Positions 46,625 to 55,966 of a stretch of DNA of 64,000 nucleotides are shown here, in pieces. Source of the DNA: Streptosporangium becharense (GTDB lineage: Bacteria > Actinomycetota > Actinomycetes > Streptosporangiales > Streptosporangiaceae); NCBI RefSeq assembly GCF_014204985.1, contig NZ_JACHMP010000001.1, positions 4,092,001 through 4,156,000 of the forward strand. The letters are read 5' to 3'. The notes beneath the pieces were generated by a model. It made no database searches. It saw only the letters and a program-made list of their open reading frames with translations, and was not told the DNA's origin. The stretch's first letter is position 1. Each line of letters begins with the position of its first letter. Position numbers and translations under genes: made by a program.

Positions 46625-46644
46625 CAGAAGGCTCCTCTTCTCCT

Positions 46645-46795
46645 CGGCCGCCTACCGGGTTAGCTGACGGGTTCGGGCCGGAGGCAGCCCTACCGGGTGC
46701 GCCGGTGGCACTCGGATTCACCCCGGGGACTTCATGGAGAAGTGTGGGTCCCCGGCTCCCCCGGGGGTGGGGGATTCGGCGGGTCAGGCTTTCAC
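46645..46795 (-). ncRNA. ydaO/yuaA-type c-di-AMP riboswitch
   Basis: Read on the minus strand, the leader has gaatcccccacccccggggg, gccggggaccca, ccccggggtgaatccg, ggtagggctgcc, and finally cccgaacccgtcagctaacc followed by cggtaggcgg. These are the conserved blocks of the actinobacterial ydaO class, which precedes wall hydrolase and resuscitation-factor genes. The 3' block ends ~20 nt before the GTG start of the NlpC/P60 gene. In this class c-di-AMP binding lowers expression. Recognition is from memory of the conserved core; boundaries are approximate. Confidence 0.9.
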
Positions 46796-47129
46796 GTCTC
46801 TGACATCGAGCACGGACATTAGTGCAACGGAGGTTCCTGCTCAACCAGAACTGTGAACTTCGTAGAGCTTGCGCAACTGAAATGTCACGGGAGCATCACA
46901 TCGCTTCAAGATCCACATGCCCATTACGCTGCCTTTATCGTTCCCGTGACGCCTGTGGCCCCCGGTCTCCCCAGGTCCGCGGGCGTACCGAAGATGAGAT
47001 CGGCCACATTGCGTGGTCTCGCCGGAGGCGGCGCGGCAATTCGCCGGTCGGCGGCCATCTCGGAGCCGGAGCGGGAGTGTTATGGATGAGCCGTAATTAG
47101 GGTCCGCCGAGGACGTACGCTGATCAGTC
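46796..47129. other. Divergent intergenic region
   Basis: About 330 bp between the NlpC riboswitch and the acetyltransferase gene, with AT-richer segments at 46850-46950. It should hold the promoter of the riboswitch mRNA. A TACGCT hexamer 10 bp before ATG 47130 may give a leaderless acetyltransferase mRNA. No gene seen. Confidence 0.45.
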
Positions 47130-47795
47130 ATGGACCAGGTTGCGGAGCATTCCCCCGTCACGGCCCCGGGCGCCGTCGCCGGGGGACGGCCCTCCCGATC
47201 GGGGGGCGAGAAGACGGAGCGGGACCCGGCCGGCCCCGGTGCCACCGAGGTCGTCGTCCGCCGTGCCCGCACCCCCGACGTCCGCGCCATCCGCAGGCTC
47301 GTCGACACCTACGGCGGGGCCGGGCCGCGGCTGCTGGAGAAGGCCACCGTCACCCTCTACGAGGACATCCAGGAGTTCTGGGTGGCCACCGACGGGGCGG
47401 GCCGGGTCGTCGGCTGCGGAGCGCTCCACGTGCTCTGGGAGGACCTCGCCGAAATCCGCACCGTCGCGGTCGACCCCGACTGCCGGGGGATGGGGATCGG
47501 CCACCGGATCGTCTCGGCGCTCATCCGCACCGCCGTGGAACTCGGCCTGCGCCGGGTCTTCTGCCTGACCTTCGAGGTCGATTTCTTCGCCCGCCACGGG
47601 TTCCGGGAGATCCAGGGCACGCCCGTCTCCCCGGAGGTGTACGCCGAGCTCCTCGCCTCGTACGACGAAGGCGTCGCCGAGTTCCTCGACCTGGAGCACG
47701 TCAAGCCGAATACCTTGGGCAACACCCGCATGCTGCTTCATCTGACACGCGAGCCGGACTTTCATGACGGCGGGGCTGACTCAGTGGAAAGGTGA
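47130..47795 (+). CDS. argA: Amino-acid N-acetyltransferase (actinobacterial ArgA-like)
   Basis: The protein has 221 aa from ATG at 47130. Residues ~42-215 form a GNAT domain: VRRARTPDVRAIRRLVDTY, LLEKATVTLYEDIQEFWVA, VGCGALHVLWEDLAEIRTVAV, the acetyl-CoA loop CRGMGIGHRIV, and EFLDLEHVKPNTLGNTRMLL. This matches the short stand-alone N-acetylglutamate synthase of actinobacteria (Mycobacterium Rv2747 type), which starts arginine synthesis. The first ~40 residues are a Pro/Gly-rich extension not needed for the fold, so a later start is possible. Confidence 0.88.
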   Translation: MDQVAEHSPVTAPGAVAGGRPSRSGGEKTERDPAGPGATEVVVRRARTPDVRAIRRLVDTYGGAGPRLLEKATVTLYEDIQEFWVATDGAGRVVGCGALHVLWEDLAEIRTVAVDPDCRGMGIGHRIVSALIRTAVELGLRRVFCLTFEVDFFARHGFREIQGTPVSPEVYAELLASYDEGVAEFLDLEHVKPNTLGNTRMLLHLTREPDFHDGGADSVER

Positions 47796-47881
47796 CTGTT
47801 GATACCTATATCGATACCTTGTGCAGCAGCAAGCATGTGAGTCTACATACGCCGCATGCGCAGTCTAAGTGAGGTGACGCG

Positions 47882-49066
47882 GTGAGCACCGGACAGCCGC
47901 CGTATCCACAGGATGATCCCGAGCGTGATCGCAACCCCTCGGGACAGCCGGATTACGGGCAGCACAATGTGGGCCGAGCCCCCGGCGGGCACGACCCCGA
48001 TGTGACAGTTGTGGGATACCGGTCGGAGGGCGCGCAGCCGAACACCGGTCCAGGACAGACCCAGCCCGGCTACGGCCAGCAGCCCGGGTACGGGCAACAG
48101 GGTTACGGTCAGCAGGCCCAACCCTCCTACGGTCAGCAGGCTCAGCCTGGTTACGGCCAGCAGCCCGGCTATGGTCAGCAGGCCCAGCCTGGTTACGGCC
48201 AGCAGCAGGGTTACGGTCAGCAGTCTGACTACGGTCAGCAGGCCCAACCCTCCTACGGTCAGCAGGCTCAGCCTGGTTACGGTCAGCAGCCCGGCTATGG
48301 TCAGCAGGCCCAGCCCTCCTACGGCCAGCAGCCCGGCTACGGCCAACAGGCTCAGCCCGGTTACGGCCAGCAGCCCTCTTACGGTCAGCAGGCTCAGCCT
48401 GGTTACGGTCAGCAGTCTGACTACGGTCAGCAGGCCCAGCCCTCCTACGGCCAGCAGCCCGGCTACGGCCAACAGGCTCAACCCGGGTACGGCCAGCAGC
48501 CCTCCTACGCCCAGACGCCCTCTTACGGCCAGCAGGCCTACAGCGGTCCCCCCGGAGCCCCCGCCCCCCTCGCGGAGTGGTGGCAGCGTCTGGTGGCGCG
48601 GTTCATCGACGGCATCATCCTTGCGATCCCGGCGGTGGTCGTCACCATCGTCATAGGCCTGATCCTCGTCACGGCGCCCAGCTACAACTACAAGACCGGC
48701 GACTCCGTCGAGGCGAGCGGGGCGTTCGCCGCCAGTCTCGTCAGCACACTGATCATCGCGGCCATCTTCTTCGCCTACGAGTTCTTCATGCTCTCCCGGG
48801 GCGGCCAGACGGTCGGCAAGATGGTCATGGGGATCAAGGTCGTGCCCGTCGGCGGTGTCCTGCCGCCGGGCGGTCTGTCCTCCGACGTCGCGCTGAAGCG
48901 CGCCGGCGTGCTCTGGGGCCCGCAGGCCGTGAACTGGGTGCCGTTCCTGGGCTGGGCCGCCAGCATCTTCATGTTGGTCAACATTCTGTGGCTGCTGTGG
49001 GACAAGCCCCTGCAGCAGGCGTTGCACGACAAGGTGGCCGAGACGGTGGTCGTCAAGGTCAAGTAG
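47882..49066 (+). CDS. RDD-family membrane protein with long GYGQQ repeat domain
   Basis: The protein has 394 aa from GTG at 47882. Residues ~55-225 consist of variants of QPGYGQQ and AQPSYGQQ, a prion-like Gln/Gly/Tyr/Pro-rich cytoplasmic segment with almost no charge. The C-terminal ~165 residues are an RDD domain: [18 protein letters not shown] with the Arg and Asp of the family name, then membrane helices. A helix near FFAYEFFML and [15 protein letters not shown] are typical. RDD proteins are poorly understood and some act in ion exchange. The tail may drive clustering. A strong terminator follows. Confidence 0.92.
   Translation: MSTGQPPYPQDDPERDRNPSGQPDYGQHNVGRAPGGHDPDVTVVGYRSEGAQPNTGPGQTQPGYGQQPGYGQQGYGQQAQPSYGQQAQPGYGQQPGYGQQAQPGYGQQQGYGQQSDYGQQAQPSYGQQAQPGYGQQPGYGQQAQPSYGQQPGYGQQAQPGYGQQPSYGQQAQPGYGQQSDYGQQAQPSYGQQPGYGQQAQPGYGQQPSYAQTPSYGQQAYSGPPGAPAPLAEWWQRLVARFIDGIILAIPAVVVTIVIGLILVTAPSYNYKTGDSVEASGAFAASLVSTLIIAAIFFAYEFFMLSRGGQTVGKMVMGIKVVPVGGVLPPGGLSSDVALKRAGVLWGPQAVNWVPFLGWAASIFMLVNILWLLWDKPLQQALHDKVAETVVVKVK
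48060..48540 (+). repeat. Tandem repeats encoding GYGQQ/SYGQQ units
   Basis: About 480 bp of imperfect tandem units of 18-30 bp built on tacggtcagcaggcccagcc. Higher-order blocks (for example ggttacggtcagcagtctgactacggtcagcag) recur, so this is a multi-level expansion prone to length change. Confidence 0.92.
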
Positions 49067-49076
49067 TCCCGCGAAT

Positions 49077-49112
49077 AACGGGGCCGGCGGTGCGACCGCC
49101 GGCCCCGTTTTC
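49077..49112 (+). terminator. Rho-independent terminator after the RDD gene
   Basis: A perfect 13-bp stem (cggggccggcggt / accgccggccccg) with a 3-nt loop is followed by TTTT. It begins 10 bp after the stop. Confidence 0.93.
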
Positions 49113-50075
49113 GTGCGTCGGGGGGAATTGGGTGCCCGCAGGCGGCCGGGTAACGGCGCCGGTCCCGTGCCCCGGGACGGGTGCAAACCCATTCCCGGCC
49201 CGCCGGAAGGCCGCGGGGCTCCGGCCGAGAATCATCGCCGGTCTCACACGCGGCGGACCCGCGCTATGAGATGTCAATGCCGGATCGGCCACCGCCGGGA
49301 CTTCAAGGGCCGGCCGTCGAATGGGCTCGCCACCGGCCGGCCGCATCGTCCGCGGCGTCATCTTCGCGCCTCTCCCGGAGGATTCTTCTAAGCCTTCCCC
49401 GGCTTCTCCGGCTCCTTCCGGACGGGTGGTGAAGTTCTTCTTAGCGATCCGGTGCGAGGGCCGTGGTGTTGCCGAGGTTGTCCGGAAGTGCTCATCGCCT
49501 TTGGTGGTTATAAGGGCTACGACTATGTACTCGACGCCGGAGAGGGTCGTACTCTTGGCGAGAAAGCGTTGAAGATCCGTCTTGTTCCACGGACCCGCCC
49601 CATCGCGTCTGTCGGCGCGATGAAGCGGGCCGGTCTCTACCCGGGCGTTCAAAGCAGGCGGTGGGCATTGTCGTGATGAACCTGTCAGCATAGATCTCCA
49701 GACTCGTGACCGAGAACCGTGCAGTCCGGTCGCAAGCCCCTTCACCAGGGCTTTCGCGGCCGGAGCGCCGGTGACGGCACGGGCCCGGACCTGAGGCGTC
49801 ATTGGTTTTCGGGAGACGATGATGATCACTCGATCACCCTGTCGGTTTTTTCCCCGCGGCTTTACGTACTGCAACCGGTAAGGCGGCTGGAGAGAAGCAT
49901 TAAGCTAGACAGTGGCAGACATGGTCGCCCCTGTGCCGCGCGCCGCCACCCGGTGGCGCTATGGTCGTGGTGGGCGTGACCGGTCCCGTCGGGCACGCGA
50001 CCCGTGTGGCCCGGGAGTCGCCACCACATTTCCATGGTCCCCCACAAAGCCACCTACGGTGCGGAGCGAGGACGA
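49113..50075. other. Gene-poor region before lsr2
   Basis: About 960 bp without a convincing gene. A promoter-like pair TTGTCG (49668-49673) and TAGATC (49691-49696), 17 bp apart, would start a transcript near 49703. The following ~100 bp can fold (gcaagccc … gggcttt), so a small RNA is possible but unproven. A long minus-strand frame (to 49874) has no family features. Confidence 0.4.
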
Positions 50076-50219
50076 ATGTACGACGTATTGTCCGCGTTGA
50101 TACCCCCCGCGGTCGTCGGAGGGGCCTTCATCTTCGGAGTGGTCAAGCTACTTCGGGGTGAAGCGGCCGCCCGGCGGTCGGGAAAACAGCCCGACGCGGC
50201 CGGGCCGCAGAAGGGCTGA
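50076..50219 (+). CDS. Small single-pass membrane protein
   Basis: The protein has 47 aa from ATG at 50076, with a GCGAGGA purine run upstream. The N-terminal ~28 residues (VLSALIPPAVVGGAFIFGVV) form one membrane helix, followed by a basic tail (KLLRGEAAARRSGK). Small proteins of this layout are common in actinomycetes. The upstream extension to 50004 has no ribosome-binding site. The function is unknown. Confidence 0.6.
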   Translation: MYDVLSALIPPAVVGGAFIFGVVKLLRGEAAARRSGKQPDAAGPQKG

Positions 50220-50262
50220 TCCCTCCGGGGCACGGTTCCCCGGGAATCGCCGGTCGGCGGAA

Positions 50263-50291
50263 TTGCCGCCCCTCGATTGCGGGTATATGTT
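50263..50291 (+). promoter_or_regulatory. lsr2 promoter
   Basis: -35 TTGCCG at 50263-50268 and -10 TATGTT at 50286-50291 with a 17-bp spacer. The lsr2 start is 42 bp after the -10, with AAAGGA as ribosome-binding site. Confidence 0.65.
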
Positions 50292-50332
50292 TAGCTGTGA
50301 ATCAAACAATACTCCGCGAAAGGATTGCGTAG

Positions 50333-50665
50333 ATGGCCAAGCAGATCCAGGAGATTCTCATCGACGACCTCGATGGGGGCGAGGCCAATGAGACGGTCGC
50401 CTTCGCGATTGACGGCACCAGCTATGAGATTGACCTGAGTGACGTTAACGCGAAGAAGCTCCGCGACTCCCTGTCGCCTTTCGTGCAGAGCGCCCGTCGT
50501 TCCGGCGCCCTGGCGCCCCGCCGCCGCCGTGCGGGCGGAAGCCGGGCACTCACGCGAGAGAAGAGCGCCGACATCCGGGCGTGGGCCAAGTCCCACGGCC
50601 TTAATGTCAGCGAGCGCGGCCGAATCGCCTCCAAGATCGTCGAGCAGTACGAGGCCGCTCACTAG
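50333..50665 (+). CDS. lsr2: Nucleoid-associated protein Lsr2
   Basis: The protein has 110 aa from ATG at 50333. The N-terminal dimerisation part (QEILIDDLDGGEANETVAFA, YEIDLSDVNAKKLRDSL) is followed by a basic linker. The C-terminal DNA-binding domain ends in a winged arginine hook, VSERGRIASKIVEQY, with the minor-groove-binding RGR motif. Lsr2 is the actinobacterial H-NS analogue: it coats AT-rich, often acquired DNA and silences it. It is normally adjacent to clpC and lysS, as here. Confidence 0.98.
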   Translation: MAKQIQEILIDDLDGGEANETVAFAIDGTSYEIDLSDVNAKKLRDSLSPFVQSARRSGALAPRRRRAGGSRALTREKSADIRAWAKSHGLNVSERGRIASKIVEQYEAAH

Positions 50666-50689
50666 AGTCGGTTCGTAGATCGCGTGAAT

Positions 50690-50740
50690 CATGCGGTTAT
50701 GGCGGTCACGGTGGGGTCCGGTGGCGGCCATGACCGCATG
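50690..50740 (+). terminator. Hairpin between lsr2 and clpC
   Basis: A 14-bp stem (13 matched) at 50690-50703 (catgcggttatggc) and 50727-50740 with a ~23-nt loop. No U-tract follows. It may end lsr2 transcripts. Confidence 0.5.
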
Positions 50741-50764
50741 AAGCGTTTGAGGGACGGATAAACG

Positions 50765-50783
50765 TCGTTCGCTTGCGGCGTAG
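50765..50783 (+). promoter_or_regulatory. Candidate ClgR box upstream of clpC
   Basis: The sequence tcgttCGCttgcgGCGtag contains the CGC-N5-GCG core with T/A flanks of the ClgR operator, which activates clp genes in actinobacteria. It lies about 170 bp before the clpC start and the spacing is right for an activator. One position of the consensus (central A) deviates. Confidence 0.6.
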
Positions 50784-50944
50784 CGGGAACATCGCACCCC
50801 CCGTAGGTAGTTGGATGGAGGGTGAACGCCCTGCTCTCGGGGAACGTCTTCTGCGTAGAGCGGTCGCCGGGTCGGGGCTACCATGCGGGATGACAGGGCC
50901 CGGATATCCCGGACCTGCCTGACCGCTCTGTGAGGAGCGACGAG

Positions 50945-53446
50945 ATGTTCGAGAGGTTCACCGACCGCGCACGGCGGGTTGTCGTCCTGGCCCAAGAAGA
51001 GGCCCGGATGCTCAACCACAACTACATCGGTACGGAGCACATTCTTCTTGGCTTGATCCATGAAGGTGAAGGCGTTGCCGCCAAGGCTCTGGAGAGCCTC
51101 GGCATCAGTCTTGAAGGTGTGCGTCAGCAGGTCGAGGAGATCATCGGCCAAGGGCAGTCTGCGCCGTCGGGGCACATTCCGTTCACCCCGCGCGCCAAGA
51201 AGGTCCTTGAGCTGTCGCTCCGTGAGGCCTTGCAACTGGGTCACAACTACATCGGCACCGAGCACATCCTGCTCGGCCTCATCCGTGAGGGCGAGGGTGT
51301 GGCCGCCCAGGTGCTGGTGAAGCTGGGTGCCGACCTCAACCGGGTGCGGCAGCAGGTCATCCAGTTGCTCCACGGTTACCAGGGCAAGGAGCCGGCCGCC
51401 GCGGGCGGTCCGACCGAGGCCGCGCCGTCGACCTCCCTTGTGCTGGACCAGTTCGGCCGCAACCTGACCCAGGCCGCCCGCGAGGGCAAGCTCGACCCGG
51501 TCATCGGCCGCGACAAGGAGATCGAGCGGGTCATGCAGGTCCTGTCCCGCAGGACCAAGAACAACCCGGTCCTGGTGGGCGAGCCCGGCGTCGGCAAGAC
51601 CGCCGTGGTGGAGGGCCTGTCGCAGAAGATCGTCAAGGGCGAGGTCCCCGAGACGCTCAAGGACAAGCAGCTCTACACCCTGGATCTGGGTGCCCTGGTG
51701 GCCGGTTCGCGCTACCGCGGCGACTTCGAGGAGCGCCTGAAGAAGGTCCTCAAGGAGATCCGCACCCGCGGCGACATCATCCTGTTCATCGACGAGCTGC
51801 ACACGCTCGTCGGCGCGGGTGCCGCCGAGGGGGCGATCGACGCCGCCAGCATCCTCAAGCCGATGCTGGCCCGCGGTGAGCTGCAGACCATCGGCGCCAC
51901 CACCCTCGACGAGTACCGCAAGCACCTGGAGAAGGACGCGGCGCTGGAGCGGCGCTTCCAGCCGATCCAGGTGGCCGAGCCCAGCCTCAGCCACACGATC
52001 GAGATCCTCAAGGGGCTGCGCGACCGTTACGAGGCGCACCACCGCGTCTCCATCACCGACGGCGCCCTGGTGGCCGCCGCGCAGCTGGCCGACCGCTACA
52101 TCAGCGACCGGTTCCTGCCCGACAAGGCGATCGACCTCATCGACGAGGCCGGCTCGCGCATGCGCATCCGCCGCATGACCGCGCCGCCGGACCTGCGCGA
52201 GTACGACGAGAAGATCGCCAACGTCCGGCGCGACAAGGAGTCCGCGATCGACGCGCAGGACTTCGAGAAGGCCGCCGCGCTGCGCGACCAGGAGAAGCAG
52301 CTCCAGCTCAAGCGCGAGCGCCGCGAGAAGGAGTGGAAGGCCGGCGACATGGATGTCGTCGCCGAGGTCACCGAGGAGCTCATCGCCGAGGTCCTGGCGA
52401 CCGCGACGGGCATCCCGGTCTTCAAGCTCACCGAGGAGGAGTCCCAGCGGCTGCTCCGCATGGAGGACGAGCTGCACAAGCGGATCATCGGCCAGGACGA
52501 CGCCATCAAGGGTCTGTCCCGTTCGATCCGCCGCACGCGCGCCGGTCTGAAGGACCCGCGCCGTCCGGGTGGCTCCTTCATCTTCGCCGGTCCGTCCGGT
52601 GTCGGTAAGACCGAGCTGTCCAAGGCGCTCGCCGAGTTCCTGTTCGGGGACGAGGACACGCTGATCATGCTGGACATGTCGGAGTTCATGGAGAAGCACA
52701 CCGTCTCCCGGCTGTTCGGCTCGCCTCCCGGCTACGTCGGATACGAGGAGGGTGGTCAGCTGACGGAGAAGGTGCGGCGCAAGCCGTTCTCGGTCGTCCT
52801 GTTCGACGAGATCGAGAAGGCTCACCCCGACATCTTCAACTCGCTGCTGCAGATCCTGGAAGACGGTCGTCTGACCGACGCCCAGGGCCGGGTGGTCGAC
52901 TTCAAGAACACCGTCATCATCATGACGACGAACCTCGGCACCCGGGACATCTCCAAGGGGCAGGGTGTCGGCTTCGCGAGGTCCAACGACACCGAGTCGA
53001 ACTACGACCGGATGAAGGCGAAGGTCCAGGAGGAGCTGAAGCAGCACTTCCGGCCCGAGTTCCTCAACCGCGTCGACGACATCGTGGTCTTCCACCAGCT
53101 CACGCCGAAGGAGATCATCCAGATCGTCGACCTGATGCTGGCCCAGGTGAGCCTGCGTCTGAAGGACCGCGACATGGGTCTGGAGGTCTCGCCGGAGGCC
53201 AAGCAGCTGCTGGCCGACCGTGGTTACGACCCGGTGATGGGTGCCCGTCCGCTCCGCCGGACGATCCAGCGCGAGCTGGAGGACATCCTCTCGGAGAAGA
53301 TCCTGTACGGCGAGCTCCGTCCCGGCCAGGTGGTGAAGGTCTCGATCGAGGGCGAGGGAGAGAACGCCAAGTTCGTCTTCGCCGGTGAGCTGGCGGACCG
53401 GGTCCCCGACTCGGCCGCCGCCATCGCCGCGCCGATCCAGCAGTAG
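50945..53446 (+). CDS. clpC: ATP-dependent Clp protease ATPase subunit ClpC
   Basis: The protein has 833 aa from ATG at 50945, the canonical [11 protein letters not shown] start with GAGGAG upstream. The N-domain (1-150) contains two EHILLG repeats. D1 has Walker A GEPGVGKT at ~212, followed by the M-domain with a UVR-like motif ([17 protein letters not shown]). D2 has Walker A GPSGVGKT at ~549 and LF/GF-type loops for ClpP contact. It unfolds substrates for ClpP; the adaptor is ClpS or the ClpC N-domain itself. A ClgR-like box precedes it and a strong terminator follows. Confidence 0.98.
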   Translation: MFERFTDRARRVVVLAQEEARMLNHNYIGTEHILLGLIHEGEGVAAKALESLGISLEGVRQQVEEIIGQGQSAPSGHIPFTPRAKKVLELSLREALQLGHNYIGTEHILLGLIREGEGVAAQVLVKLGADLNRVRQQVIQLLHGYQGKEPAAAGGPTEAAPSTSLVLDQFGRNLTQAAREGKLDPVIGRDKEIERVMQVLSRRTKNNPVLVGEPGVGKTAVVEGLSQKIVKGEVPETLKDKQLYTLDLGALVAGSRYRGDFEERLKKVLKEIRTRGDIILFIDELHTLVGAGAAEGAIDAASILKPMLARGELQTIGATTLDEYRKHLEKDAALERRFQPIQVAEPSLSHTIEILKGLRDRYEAHHRVSITDGALVAAAQLADRYISDRFLPDKAIDLIDEAGSRMRIRRMTAPPDLREYDEKIANVRRDKESAIDAQDFEKAAALRDQEKQLQLKRERREKEWKAGDMDVVAEVTEELIAEVLATATGIPVFKLTEEESQRLLRMEDELHKRIIGQDDAIKGLSRSIRRTRAGLKDPRRPGGSFIFAGPSGVGKTELSKALAEFLFGDEDTLIMLDMSEFMEKHTVSRLFGSPPGYVGYEEGGQLTEKVRRKPFSVVLFDEIEKAHPDIFNSLLQILEDGRLTDAQGRVVDFKNTVIIMTTNLGTRDISKGQGVGFARSNDTESNYDRMKAKVQEELKQHFRPEFLNRVDDIVVFHQLTPKEIIQIVDLMLAQVSLRLKDRDMGLEVSPEAKQLLADRGYDPVMGARPLRRTIQRELEDILSEKILYGELRPGQVVKVSIEGEGENAKFVFAGELADRVPDSAAAIAAPIQQ

Positions 53447-53510
53447 GTCCTGCCCGCCCGGTGGGCGGGATTCCGGGGCGGTGCCCGAGCGGCGCCGCCC
53501 CGGGCGAACA

Positions 53511-53559
53511 GAGCAGACCCCGTCGTGAAGGGATTCACGGCGGGGTCTGCTCATTTGTT
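53511..53559 (+). terminator. Rho-independent terminator after clpC
   Basis: A 19-bp stem (18 matched; gagcagaccccgtcgtgaa and complement at 53511-53529 and 53534-53552) with a GGGA loop is followed by atttgtt. Confidence 0.92.
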
Positions 53560-53844
53560 ATCTAAGGAGGTATCTCACCACGAAAGGTAGTACTACACTC
53601 TGTAGAGTGAACTCGGTGCGCCTCATTCGGTGACGCCTGCGTCGCTCTGACCGCGGTGAGGCCGGTATCGAGATCAGCCCGGCGACGTACCGGTGAATCA
53701 GCTCCGAGCATGGCGCGGGGCCGGTGCGCGTCAGGGATTCTTCAACGGACCGGGCCGAGTCCCCGGCAGGGAGAGCTCCCGGCTCGTGGCCTCGACGGCG
53801 CAGGGCGCCGGGGTCGCTCACACGGTATGCCTTGGAGGCACTGG
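53560..53844. other. Region upstream of eboE-like gene with perfect inverted repeat
   Basis: No gene is supported. At 53596-53609 cactct-gt-agagtg is a perfect 6-2-6 inverted repeat, in AT-rich context (tagtactacactctgtagag), and is a likely repressor operator. The in-frame extension of the next gene through this area is arginine-rich and rejected. Confidence 0.5.
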
Positions 53845-54795
53845 ATGCGCTTGCGGCACGAGGACGGGACGCTCGTTCACCTGGCCTACAACGCGGGCGT
53901 GCACCCCGCCGAGGACCTGGAGAACCTCATCGCCCACCTGACCAGGTACGCGGTGCCGGTGCGCAAGCGCCTGGGGGTGGAGCGGATGGGCATCGGCCTG
54001 TGGCTTTCCCCGAGTGTGGCGGACCACCTCGTCGCCGACCGGATCGAGCTGGTACGGCTGCGCCGCTCCCTTGAGGAGCGCGGTCTGGAGGTGGTCAGCC
54101 TCAACGGCACCGGCGGCAGGAACCAGGAGTCCCCCGGTCCCGACTGGGCCAAGCCCGAGCGTTACCGCTACACGATGGCGCTGGCCAGGATCCTGGCCTT
54201 CCTGCTCCCGCAGGACGTCCGGTTCGGAAGCATCTCCACCATCCCCATCGGCTGGCGCCGCGACTGGCCCGCCGACCTGCACATGATCGCCTCGCGCCGG
54301 CTGGAGCGCCTCGCGCGTGAGCTGCGCGGCCTCTACAGCGTCACGGGCAAGACGATCAGGGTCGGTTTCGAGCCCTGGCCCGGCTGTGTGCTGGAGACGA
54401 CCGAGCAGGCCCTCGACAGGGTGTGCGGCATCGACTCCGAACACCTGGGGGTGTGCTTGGACGCCTGCCACCTCGCGGGAGGCGCCGAGGAGCCCGGGGC
54501 CGCCCTGCGCGGCCTGGCCGCGGCCGGGGCCCCCGTGGTCAAGCTCGGTCACGTGCACAACCACATGGCCGCCGCCTGCCAGGAACTGCCCAGCACCCGT
54601 CCGATCCTGGAGGACACCCTCACCGCGATGCTGTCCGGCGCCGTCAACGGCACCGCCCACATCGAGGTGGAGACCCACGACCTGGCCGTTCCCCTACGGA
54701 CCAAGGGGCCCGGCGCGCTGGTCAACATGATCGCCGAAGAGCTCGACTGGGCCCGTACCAACCTCACCGCCCTGGGACTGCGCCTGGCCGCCTGA
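53845..54795 (+). CDS. EboE-like TIM-barrel protein
   Basis: The protein has 316 aa from ATG at 53845, with GGAGG at 53834-53838. It matches EboE (xylose-isomerase-like TIM barrel) of the ebo metabolite-traffic clusters. Supporting segments are HLAYNAGVHPAEDLENLI, GIGLWLSPSVADHL, LVSLNGTGGR-like strand, GPDWAKPERYRYTMALARIL, FGSISTIPIGWRRDW, FEPWPGC and LGVCLDACHLA. The barrel keeps His and Glu residues that bind metal in relatives. No eboA-D or eboF partner is in the window, so the role is unclear here. Confidence 0.8.
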   Translation: MRLRHEDGTLVHLAYNAGVHPAEDLENLIAHLTRYAVPVRKRLGVERMGIGLWLSPSVADHLVADRIELVRLRRSLEERGLEVVSLNGTGGRNQESPGPDWAKPERYRYTMALARILAFLLPQDVRFGSISTIPIGWRRDWPADLHMIASRRLERLARELRGLYSVTGKTIRVGFEPWPGCVLETTEQALDRVCGIDSEHLGVCLDACHLAGGAEEPGAALRGLAAAGAPVVKLGHVHNHMAAACQELPSTRPILEDTLTAMLSGAVNGTAHIEVETHDLAVPLRTKGPGALVNMIAEELDWARTNLTALGLRLAA

Positions 54796-54821
54796 CCGGC
54801 CCACGCCGCCTGACCGGCCGC

Positions 54822-54878
54822 CGGCCGGTTGGAACCCGGTCGGCCCGGCTGTCGGCCGGTTGGAACCCGGTCGGCCCG
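54822..54878. repeat. 26-bp direct repeat, two copies
   Basis: The unit cggccggttggaacccggtc plus ggcccg is present at 54822-54847 and 54853-54878, separated by 5 bp, in the space between convergent eboE-like and mutY genes. It can also fold into hairpins. Confidence 0.8.
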
Positions 54879-54958
54879 CGCTCGCCGCCGACCGGTGTGA
54901 GGCCGACCGGCCCGGCCGCCGATCGGCCTGACCTGGTCGGCTCACGCCCGGCCGGTTC

Positions 54959-55834
54959 TCAGCCCGGCAGGCGGTAGGTGCCGTCGTCCAGAACCTCGGC
55001 CAGGCCGTCGGCGACCAGCCCGTCGAGGGCACGTTCCCGCTGCGCGGCGTCGTCCCAGACCACGTCCAGGGTGTCCTTGGGAACCGGGCCGTGGGCCTGG
55101 CGCAACACCGCGAGCAGCCTGCCCCGGCACTGGCGGTCCGTGCCCGCGTAGGTCTGCCCCTTGCGGGCGGGGCCGTCGTAGGCGGGTTTGCCGGCCAGCC
55201 GCCAGGCGCACAGGTCGCTGATCGGGCAGTCGGCGCAGCGCGCCGCGCGGGCCGTGCACACCAGGGCGCCCAGCTCCATGACGGCGACGGCCCAGACAGG
55301 GGCCCGCTCGGCGTCCGGCAGCAGCCGGGCGGCGAGCCTGCGCTCGGCGGGCGTGGTGGCCTTGGGGGGATACTCCTCGCCCTGTACGGCGCGGGCCAGC
55401 ACCCGCCGCACATTGGTGTCGAGGACGGCGTGGCGGCCCCTGAAGGCGAAGCTGGCGACCGCCGCGGCGGTGTACTCGCCGACGCCGGGAAGCGTCAGCA
55501 GCGTGGCGTGGTCGGAGGGGACCTCGCCGCCGTGCCGGTCGGTGACCGCGCGGGCACAGGCGTGCAGGTTCAGGGCCCGCCGGGGATAACCGAGACGTCC
55601 CCAGTGACGTACGGCCTCGCCGGGCGGTTCCTGAGCGAGGGCGGCGGGCGTCGGCCAGCGCTCCATCCACTCGGTCCAGACGGGCAGCACCCTGACCACC
55701 GGTGTCTGCTGCAGCATGATCTCGCTCACCAGGATCGACCATGGTGAGGCGCCGGGCTCGCGCCAGGGGAGGTCCCGGGCGTTCTCGGCGTACCAGTCGA
55801 GAACAGGTTCGAGGAGATGGTTGGGCTCGGCCAC
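54959..55834 (-). CDS. mutY: A/G-specific adenine glycosylase
   Basis: The protein has 291 aa from GTG at 55834 (the longer frame to 55957 is Arg/Pro-rich). SEIMLQQTPVVRVLPVW, the helix-hairpin-helix LPGVGEYTAAAVASFA, and the catalytic-region Asp in VLDTNVRRVLARA are MutY hallmarks. Four cysteines in the pattern Cx6Cx2Cx5C (CTARAARCADCPISDLC) bind a [4Fe-4S] cluster. It removes adenine paired with 8-oxoguanine. The C-terminal MutT-like 8-oxoG-recognition domain is nearly absent, as in many actinobacteria. Confidence 0.95.
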   Translation of the reverse strand: MAEPNHLLEPVLDWYAENARDLPWREPGASPWSILVSEIMLQQTPVVRVLPVWTEWMERWPTPAALAQEPPGEAVRHWGRLGYPRRALNLHACARAVTDRHGGEVPSDHATLLTLPGVGEYTAAAVASFAFRGRHAVLDTNVRRVLARAVQGEEYPPKATTPAERRLAARLLPDAERAPVWAVAVMELGALVCTARAARCADCPISDLCAWRLAGKPAYDGPARKGQTYAGTDRQCRGRLLAVLRQAHGPVPKDTLDVVWDDAAQRERALDGLVADGLAEVLDDGTYRLPG

Positions 55835-55966
55835 CTTTCGACGATAGTGCCGGATCGGATGTCCTTGAGAAGGCGCGCGTCGCCTTGATCCCCGCGGGTG
55901 CGCGAAAGGGCACGGGCAGCGGCGGGTCGTTCCTCGTGTCCCACAAGGACTCTCCATACTGTGCGT

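Noticed and set aside
48060..48540. Possible CRISPR array at the GYGQQ repeats
   Set aside because: Units are 18-30 bp, contiguous without unique spacers, and encode an in-frame protein; no cas genes nearby.
50291..53554. 1087-codon minus-strand frame opposite lsr2 and clpC
   Set aside because: It mirrors the codon periodicity of clpC on the other strand, is Leu/Gly/Asp-repetitive and has no family signature; it is a GC-driven shadow.
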